DNA from: Solirubrobacteraceae bacterium
GTDB lineage: Bacteria; Actinomycetota; Thermoleophilia; Solirubrobacterales; Solirubrobacteraceae
Assembly (NCBI GenBank): GCA_030038955.1
Contig: JASHQV010000354.1
Location: 1-6,148, forward strand
Direction of reading: 5' to 3'
DNA length: 6,148 bases
Of this stretch, positions 1 through 6,148 are shown piece after piece. A program made the translations under genes and the position numbers. Positions within the stretch are counted from its first letter, which is position 1. Each line of letters begins with the position of its first letter. The notes beneath the pieces are model-generated. The model was not told the DNA's origin, did not search any database, and saw only the letters and a program-made list of their open reading frames with translations.

Positions 1-1368
1 GGCCCGCGCCCGCGCCAGCCGCTCGCGAGCGTGCTGCAGCTGGCGGCGCACCATCGCCTGGCTCGTGCCGCCAGCTGACACCTTCGACTTCAACCAGGCG
101 CGCTGCCCGAGCAGCTCGTAGAACTGCTCGTCGAGCAGCTCGCTCGCCTCGTGCAGCTCCTCGAGGCTCAGCTCCGACAGCGCCTTGCCCTGCGCGAGCG
201 CGCGGCGCACGAGCCCGGCGACGACCCCGTGGGCCTCGCGGAACGGCACCCCCCGACTGACCAGCAGGTCGGCGACGTCGGTCGCGGCCAGCAGCTCGTC
301 CTGCGCGGCAGCGGCGAGGCGCTCGCGACGGAACTCGACCGACGCGAGCATCCCCTGCGTGGCGGCGAGGCACAGCTCGAGCGTGTCGACGGCGTCGAAC
401 AGGTGCTCCTTGTCCTCCTGCATGTCCTTGTTGTAGGTGAGCGGCAGGCCGTGGAGGACGCCGTGCATCGCCGCCAGGTGCGCGGTCAGGCGAGGCGCCT
501 TGGCGCGCAGCAGCTCGGCGGCGTCGGGGTTCTTCTTCTGGGGCATGATCGAGGAGCCCGACGTCCACGCGTCCGCCAGCTCGCAGAAGCCGAACTCCTC
601 GCTCGACCACAGCACGAGCTCCGCCCCGAGCCGCGACAGGTGGGTGGCGCAGGTCGCGGCGGCGGCGAGGTAGTCGAGCACGAAGTCGCGGTTCGAGACC
701 GCGTCGATCGAGTTCTCGGCGACGGTCGCGAAGCCGAGCTCGCCGGCGACCAGCTCCCGGTCGGTGTCGAAGTTCACCCCCGCCAGCGCGCCGGCGCCGA
801 GCGGCAGCGCCGCGGTGCCGTCGAGCACCGCCCGGAAGCGTCGCTCGTCGCGCAGCAGCATCCACACGTACGCGAGCAGGTGGTGGCCGAGGTACACCGG
901 CTGGGCGCGCTGCAGGTGCGTGTAGCCGGGCATCGGCCAGTCGAGATGGCGCTCGGCCTGGCCGACCAGCGTGTCGACCAGCTCCAGGACCAAAGCTCCC
1001 GCCGCGAGCGCTGCCTCGCGCACGAACATCGCCATGTCGGTCGCCACCTGGTCGTTGCGCGAGCGCGCTGTGTGCAGGCGCCCGCCGGCGCGACCAGCGA
1101 GCTCGGTGACGCGACGCTCGATCGCCATGTGGATGTCCTCGTCGCCGTCGGCGAACGCGAACGTGCCGCCCCGCAGCTCCGCCTCGACCTGTGCGAGCGC
1201 ATGCTCGAGCGCCTCGCGATCCTCGTCGCCGATGATCCCCTGCGCGGCCAGCATCGCCACGTGCGCGCGCGACTGGCGCACGTCGAGCGGGGCCAGCCGA
1301 CGGTCGAAGCTGAGCGAGTCGCCGAGGCGGCGGAACAGCTCGTCGGGGGGCTCGGCGAAGCGGGACAT
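1..1368 (-). CDS. argH: Argininosuccinate lyase, C-terminal end cut by the window edge
   Basis: Cytoplasmic enzyme of the fumarase/aspartase superfamily; it splits argininosuccinate into arginine and fumarate, the last step of arginine synthesis. I translated the frame by hand: 456 open codons from ATG at 1368 to base 1 with no stop, so only a few C-terminal residues and the stop should be missing (family about 460-475). Visible signatures are HTARSRNDQ at residues 99-107, GYTHLQRAQPV with the catalytic Thr150-His151 pair, and the superfamily signature GSSIMPQKKNPD at 271-282 holding the catalytic serine loop. YNKDMQEDKE lies at about 312-321 and SAGGTS at about 431-436. Oddities: the protein begins MSRFAEPPDEL and lacks the WGG of the usual N-terminal LWGGRF motif. 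No upstream codon in this frame supplies it, and there is no clear Shine-Dalgarno. It sits 87 bp behind the aminotransferase gene, separated by two hairpins, so it may be transcribed separately. Identity is secure; the exact start is less so. Confidence 0.97.
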   Translation of the reverse strand, partial: MSRFAEPPDELFRRLGDSLSFDRRLAPLDVRQSRAHVAMLAAQGIIGDEDREALEHALAQVEAELRGGTFAFADGDEDIHMAIERRVTELAGRAGGRLHTARSRNDQVATDMAMFVREAALAAGALVLELVDTLVGQAERHLDWPMPGYTHLQRAQPVYLGHHLLAYVWMLLRDERRFRAVLDGTAALPLGAGALAGVNFDTDRELVAGELGFATVAENSIDAVSNRDFVLDYLAAAATCATHLSRLGAELVLWSSEEFGFCELADAWTSGSSIMPQKKNPDAAELLRAKAPRLTAHLAAMHGVLHGLPLTYNKDMQEDKEHLFDAVDTLELCLAATQGMLASVEFRRERLAAAAQDELLAATDVADLLVSRGVPFREAHGVVAGLVRRALAQGKALSELSLEELHEASELLDEQFYELLGQRAWLKSKVSAGGTSQAMVRRQLQHARERLARARA

Positions 1369-1384
1369 CGCCCGCGTGATGGTA

Positions 1385-1435
1385 GGGGGTGATGCACATG
1401 AGGCGGCGTATGCGCGCCTTATGTGCATCACCCCC
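1385..1435. repeat. 51-bp near-perfect palindrome upstream of argH
   Basis: Arms 1385-1405 and 1415-1435 are 21 bp each and complementary at every position except 1400/1420, which is a G-U wobble if read from the plus strand and an A-C mismatch in the minus-strand transcript. The 9-bp centre can fold further if base 1405 bulges (1406-1408 with 1413-1415), leaving a four-base loop at 1409-1412. The outer arms carry GGGGGTGATGCACAT and its complement. No T-tract follows on either strand, so it is not a standard intrinsic terminator. It could be a REP-like or MITE-like element, an mRNA-stabilising or processing hairpin, or an operator for a dimeric regulator. The palindrome is seen directly; its function is unknown. 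Confidence 0.85.
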
Positions 1436-1453
1436 CGGCTGGGCGCCAGCCGG
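1435..1453 (-). other. Small hairpin just after the aminotransferase stop
   Basis: An 8-bp perfect stem (1435-1442 with 1446-1453) and a three-base loop (1443-1445) begin 2 bp after the TAG stop of the aminotransferase gene and abut the large palindrome, sharing base 1435. All stem pairs but one are G-C. In the minus-strand transcript it is followed by a G-run, not a U-run, so it would be a U-less terminator or the first of two tandem stem-loops marking the 3' end of the leuB-to-aminotransferase message. A terminator role is inference only. Confidence 0.45.
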
Positions 1454-1455
1454 CG

Positions 1456-2582
1456 CTACGCCACCGATCGGGTGCTCAGCACCGCCTGCAGCGCCTCGCA
1501 CACTCGAGCCACCTGCCCCTCGGTCATCTCAGGGAAGAACGGCAGCGCCAGCGACCGCGCCGCGACGTCCTCGCAGACCGGGAACTCCCCCGGCCGATGC
1601 GCGAACGTCTCGCGGTAGTAGCTCATCAGGTGCAGCGCCGGGAAGTACGGCTTGCTGGGGATCTGGCGCTCCGCCAGCGCCCGCACGACCGCATCGCGGT
1701 CGACCCCACGCGGCAGCTGAACGACGAACACGAACCATCCGCGTCGCGCCTGCCCGCGCTCCGCGCACGGCAGCCCCAGCCCCTCGACGTCGCCCAGCGC
1801 GTCGAGGTACAGCGCGGCGACGCGGGCGCGGCCCGCGAGCAGCGAATCGAGCCGCTCGAGCTGCGCGAGCCCGAGCGCACACGCGACGTCGGACAGCCGG
1901 TAGTTGAAGCCGAGCCGGTCGTGGTCGAGCCAGTCCATGTCGGGGGCGCGGCCCTGGTTGCGCTCGGAGTCGAGCCGCTGCTTCAGCGCCTCCTCCGAGC
2001 CGGTCACGATCCCGCCCTCGGCGGTCGTCAGCTGCTTGTTGGCGTAGAACCCGAATGCCGCCAGGTGGCCGCGGCCGCCAACCTCCCCCCCGTCCTCGTA
2101 GCGCGCCCCGAGCGCCTCGCAGGCGTCCTCGACGAGCGGCAGCCCGAGCCGCTCGAACGCCGCCATGTCGGCGGGATAGCCGAATACGTGCACCGGCAGG
2201 ATCGCCTGCGTGCGGTCGGTCACAGCGGCGGCGGCCGCCGCCGGGTCGAGGTTCAGCGTGACCGGGTCGATATCGGCGAACACTGGCCGCGCACGCTCGT
2301 ACACGGCGACGTTGGCGCTGGCAACGAACGAGAACGGTGAGGTGATCAGCTCGCCGCCGTCGCTGACGCCGACCGCGCGCACCGCCAGGTGCAGCCCGGC
2401 CGTCCCCGACGACACCGCGCTGCCCCAGCCGGCACCGACGCGCGCCGCGAACGCCCGCTCGAACTGCCCCAGCAGCGGCCCCAGCGACAGCCGGCCGCTG
2501 CGCAGCACCGACCACACCAGCTCCCGCTCGCGCTCGCCCAGCACCGGCCGGGCCAGCGGGATCGCGCCGTCCTCGCCTTCGG

Positions 2583-2586
<4 letters not shown>
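1456..2586 (-). CDS. DegT/DnrJ/EryC1/StrS-family PLP aminotransferase, substrate unknown
   Basis: Fold-type I PLP enzyme of 376 residues, normal for the DegT/DnrJ/EryC1/StrS family, whose known members mostly aminate keto groups of nucleotide sugars (for example perosamine- and bacillosamine-type synthases). Visible from the N-terminus: substrate-side IPLARPVLGERE at 9-20; cofactor-phosphate loop SSGTAGLHLA at 59-68; VEDACEALG at 152-160 with Asp154 placed to hold the pyridine nitrogen; GFYANKQLTTAEGG at 179-192 with Lys184 as the Schiff-base lysine; LGFNYRLSD at 225-233; and C-terminal KPYFPALHLMSYYRE and LALPFFPEMTE segments. I chose GTG at 2586: it overlaps the cimA stop as GTGA and puts the family N-terminus at residue 9. 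The longer frame to 2718 would run 136 bp into cimA and adds Arg-rich, non-family sequence. No strong Shine-Dalgarno is seen, so translation probably depends on coupling to cimA. No sugar-nucleotide gene is in view, so an amino-acid-related role remains open. Confidence 0.92.
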
Positions 2587-4202
<1,616 letters not shown>

Positions 4203-4206
4203 CCGG

Positions 4207-4211
4207 TCCTC
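4207..4211 (-). promoter_or_regulatory. Ribosome-binding site of cimA
   Basis: GAGGA on the minus strand ends four bases before the ATG at 4202, inside the 16-bp gap after the ilvE stop. It supports that ATG as the start and shows cimA can recruit ribosomes on its own. Confidence 0.7.
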
Positions 4212-4218
4212 GGACGGG

Positions 4219-5196
4219 TCAGCTCGCGGACGCGGGCGGCGCGCTTGCCGACCCGGCCATCGGCGACGGCGCAGCCGCCGGCGCGACCAGGTCGAGCCAC
4301 TCGAGGTAGCGCGGGTCGCGCCCGTGCAGCGCGTCCTCGAACACGCGCTGCAGCTCGCGCGTGACCGGGCCGGGCTGGCCCGTGCCGATCGCGTGGTCGT
4401 CGATCTCGCGGACGGGCACGAGCTCCGCGGCGGTGCCCGACAGGAAGACCTCGTCGGCGAGGTATAGCTCGGCGCGCGCGACGTCGCGCTCGACCAGCTC
4501 GTAGCCGAGGTCGCCGGCGATCTGGTTGAGCGAGCGGCGGCTTATCCCTTCGAGGATCCCGGCCGTCTGCGGCGGCGTCGAGATCGCGCCGTCGCGGACC
4601 ACGTAGATGTTCTCGCCGCTGCCCTCGCAGACGAACCCGCGTGGGTCCAGCAGGATCGCCTCCTGGTAGCCGGCCTTGGACGCCTCGATCTTGGCGAGCA
4701 CGCTGTTCAGATACTGACCGCAGGCCTTCGCCTGCGGGATCAGCGAGTCCTGGGGAATCCGCCGCCAGCTGGCGACTTTCGCGCGCACCCCCTGGTGCTT
4801 GCCTTCCTCGCCGAGGTACGACCCCCACGGCCACACGGCGATCGCGACGTCGACCGGTGCCTCCAGCGGGTACAGGCCCATCTGACCGTAGCCGCGGAAC
4901 ACGATCGGGCGGATGTAGCACTCACGCAGGCCGTTCGCGGCGATCAGCTGGTGGGTGGCGTCGCGCAGCTGATCGAGTGTGAACGGGATCGGCATGTAGT
5001 ACAGCTCGGCCGACTTGAACAGACGATCGAGGTGGTCGTGGTGGCGGAAGATCGCCGGGCCGCGATCGGTCTCGTAGGCGCGCTCACCCTCGAACACGCC
5101 GGTGCCGTAGTGGAGCCCGTGGGTGAGCACGTGGACCTTGGCGTCCTCCCAGGCAACGAGCTCGCCGTTGTGCCAGATGAGGTCGGCTTGTTCCAC
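4219..5196 (-). CDS. ilvE: Branched-chain amino acid aminotransferase
   Basis: Fold-type IV PLP aminotransferase that swaps amino groups between glutamate and the 2-oxo acids of leucine, isoleucine and valine, the final step of their synthesis in the cytoplasm. The 325-residue product has the typical IlvE layout: HGLHYGTGVFEGERAY at 26-41, IRPIVFRGYGQMGL at 95-108, IPQAKACGQYLNS at 153-165 with Lys157 as the PLP lysine, EGSGENIYVV at 191-200, the cofactor-phosphate segment TAGILEGISRR at 211-221, and SGTAAELVPV at 253-262. These favour IlvE over D-amino-acid transaminase or aminodeoxychorismate lyase. The start is GTG at 5196, chosen for its Shine-Dalgarno and for placing the family N-terminus (LIWHNGELVAWEDAKVHV) correctly. 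The last 20 or so residues are an Ala/Pro/Ser-rich, low-complexity tail beyond the usual family end (about 305). The gene starts 16 bp after leuB and stops 16 bp before cimA, so it is almost certainly co-transcribed with both. Confidence 0.96.
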   Translation of the reverse strand: MEQADLIWHNGELVAWEDAKVHVLTHGLHYGTGVFEGERAYETDRGPAIFRHHDHLDRLFKSAELYYMPIPFTLDQLRDATHQLIAANGLRECYIRPIVFRGYGQMGLYPLEAPVDVAIAVWPWGSYLGEEGKHQGVRAKVASWRRIPQDSLIPQAKACGQYLNSVLAKIEASKAGYQEAILLDPRGFVCEGSGENIYVVRDGAISTPPQTAGILEGISRRSLNQIAGDLGYELVERDVARAELYLADEVFLSGTAAELVPVREIDDHAIGTGQPGPVTRELQRVFEDALHGRDPRYLEWLDLVAPAAAPSPMAGSASAPPASAS

Positions 5197-5204
5197 TGAT
5201 CCTG

Positions 5205-5209
5205 CTCCT
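5205..5209 (-). promoter_or_regulatory. Ribosome-binding site of ilvE
   Basis: AGGAG on the minus strand lies eight bases before the GTG at 5196, in the 16-bp gap after the leuB stop. A second AGGA (5200-5203) is only three bases from the start and is probably too close. The AGGAG decides the GTG start. Confidence 0.75.
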
Positions 5210-5212
5210 GTC

Positions 5213-6148
5213 CTAGAGGTGGCTGAGCACTGCCTCGGTGGCTTCGCGCGTGCCTGCGCCGCCGCCCAAGTCCCGGGTTCGCAGGCCCTCCGCCAGCGCC
5301 CGATCGACGGCCGATTCTATCGCCGCCGCCTGCTCCTCCCAAGCGAGGCCGTGGCGCAGCAGCAGCGCCGCCGAGAGGATCATCGCCAGCGGATTCGCCT
5401 GCCCGCTGCCGGCGATGTCCGGGGCCGAGCCGTGCACGGGCTCGAACAGACCGGGCCGGCCGGGGTCACCCAGGGAGGCGCTCGGCAGCATCCCGATCGA
5501 GCCGGTCAGCATCGCCGCCTCGTCGCTGAGGATGTCCCCGAACATGTTCTCGGTGACGATCACCTCGAAGTGGCGCGGGGCCGCGATCAGCCGCATCGCG
5601 GCGTTGTCGACCAGCAGGTGCTCGAGCTCGATGTTCGGATAGCTGCTGCCGTGCAGCTGTGACACGACCTCACGCCACAGCCGCGAGGTCTCCAGCACGT
5701 TCGCCTTGTCGACGCTCGTCACCCGCGAGCGCGCCGAGCCGAAGGCGACGCGCGCGACCCGCTCGATCTCCTCGCGCGTGTACACGCATGCGTCCGACGC
5801 GGAGTCGGCGTCGCGAGTCTTGGCGCCGAAGTAGATGCCGCCGGTCAGCTCGCGAACCAGCAGCAGGTCGGTGCGGTCGATGATCTCGCGCTTCAGCGGG
5901 CTCGCGTCGTACAGCGCCGGCGCCGGCCGCACCGGGCGCAGGTTGGCGAATAGGCCGAGACCCTTGCGCAGCCCGAGCAGTCCCTGCTCGGGACGCGGCC
6001 GGTGCGGATCGGTCGTGTCCCACTTGGGGCCGCCGACGGCCGCCAGGAGGACCGCGTCGGCGCGGCGGCAGCTGTCCAGCACCGCGTCGGTCAGGGCGGT
6101 GCCGTGGGCGTCGATCGAGGCGCCACCGAACAGGTGCTGCTCGTAGTC
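5213..6148 (-). CDS. leuB: 3-isopropylmalate dehydrogenase, N-terminus cut by the window edge
   Basis: NAD-dependent beta-decarboxylating dehydrogenase that oxidises 3-isopropylmalate to the leucine precursor 2-oxoisocaproate; LeuB-type enzymes also turn 3-methylmalate into 2-oxobutyrate in the citramalate route. The frame is open to the right edge, giving 311 visible residues that begin DYEQHLFGGASIDAHG. Compared with the Thermus enzyme (about 345 residues, numbering from memory), roughly 33 N-terminal residues lie outside. Visible residues, counted from the edge: substrate arginines Arg61, Arg71 (FANLRPVRP) and Arg99 (RELTGGIYFG), Tyr106, catalytic Lys148 (SVDKANVLE), metal aspartates Asp181, Asp205 and Asp209 (TENMFGDILSDEAA), and NAD-site EPVHGSAPDIAG around His240. 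The spacings match LeuB closely except for a loop about four residues shorter between Arg99 and Lys148. These features favour LeuB over isocitrate or tartrate dehydrogenase. The TAG stop lies 16 bp before ilvE. Confidence 0.96.
   Translation of the reverse strand, partial: DYEQHLFGGASIDAHGTALTDAVLDSCRRADAVLLAAVGGPKWDTTDPHRPRPEQGLLGLRKGLGLFANLRPVRPAPALYDASPLKREIIDRTDLLLVRELTGGIYFGAKTRDADSASDACVYTREEIERVARVAFGSARSRVTSVDKANVLETSRLWREVVSQLHGSSYPNIELEHLLVDNAAMRLIAAPRHFEVIVTENMFGDILSDEAAMLTGSIGMLPSASLGDPGRPGLFEPVHGSAPDIAGSGQANPLAMILSAALLLRHGLAWEEQAAAIESAVDRALAEGLRTRDLGGGAGTREATEAVLSHL

Noticed and set aside
1379..1384. TACCAT as a possible -10 box giving a near-leaderless argH transcript
   Set aside because: The position would suit a start a few bases before the ATG, but there is no -35-like sequence at the right distance and a six-base match is weak evidence.
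151..1392. 413-codon plus-strand open frame opposite argH
   Set aside because: It lies wholly antisense to a well-conserved argH; its Arg/Glu/Gln/Val-rich composition is the usual shadow of a high-GC gene, with no recognisable domain.
1385..1435. Canonical rho-independent terminator
   Set aside because: The stem is long and strong, but neither strand has the required T-tract after it.
2226..2243. Perfect 18-bp GGC/GCC palindrome inside the aminotransferase gene
   Set aside because: It encodes a run of six alanines with GCG/GCC codons; in such GC-rich coding DNA this arises simply from codon choice.
1423..2340. 305-codon plus-strand frame opposite the aminotransferase
   Set aside because: Shadow frame; its ATG falls inside the palindrome arm and its composition is non-protein-like.

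Overview
The window is very GC-rich and coding-dense. Every gene I can support lies on the minus strand, so transcription runs from the right edge to the left. The proteins are Ala/Arg/Gly/Glu-rich, with GTG starts and strong G/C third-position bias. This fits a high-GC actinobacterial chromosome, perhaps Thermoleophilia/Solirubrobacterales; that placement is inferred from protein flavour and gene order and is not proven here. I see no phage, plasmid, IS, CRISPR, tRNA or rRNA signal.

Layout in order of transcription: leuB (3-isopropylmalate dehydrogenase, N-terminus off the right edge), ilvE (branched-chain aminotransferase), cimA ((R)-citramalate synthase), a DegT/DnrJ/EryC1/StrS-family PLP aminotransferase of unknown substrate, then, after an 87-bp gap, argH (argininosuccinate lyase, last residues off the left edge). 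The leuB-ilvE and ilvE-cimA gaps are each exactly 16 bp and each carries a purine-rich Shine-Dalgarno sequence. The cimA stop and the aminotransferase start overlap as GTGA. These four genes therefore look like one translationally linked operon. No stretch over 300 bases lacks a gene; the only sizeable non-coding piece is the 87-bp gap (1369-1455).

Metabolic reading: CimA condenses pyruvate with acetyl-CoA to citramalate. LeuCD (not in the window) and LeuB can carry this on to 2-oxobutyrate, the isoleucine precursor. LeuB also acts in leucine synthesis, and IlvE makes the final Leu/Ile/Val transamination. The operon therefore points to threonine-independent isoleucine synthesis. ArgH catalyses the last step of arginine synthesis.

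The parts that do not fit the plain amino-acid story are three. One is the nucleotide-sugar-type aminotransferase welded to cimA. Another is a long, almost perfect 51-bp palindrome plus a second small hairpin filling the gap before argH. The third is an argH that lacks the usual N-terminal WGGRF segment and an evident ribosome-binding site right beside that palindrome. I found no clear evidence of a wholly new system; the palindrome/argH junction and the aminotransferase are the best leads.
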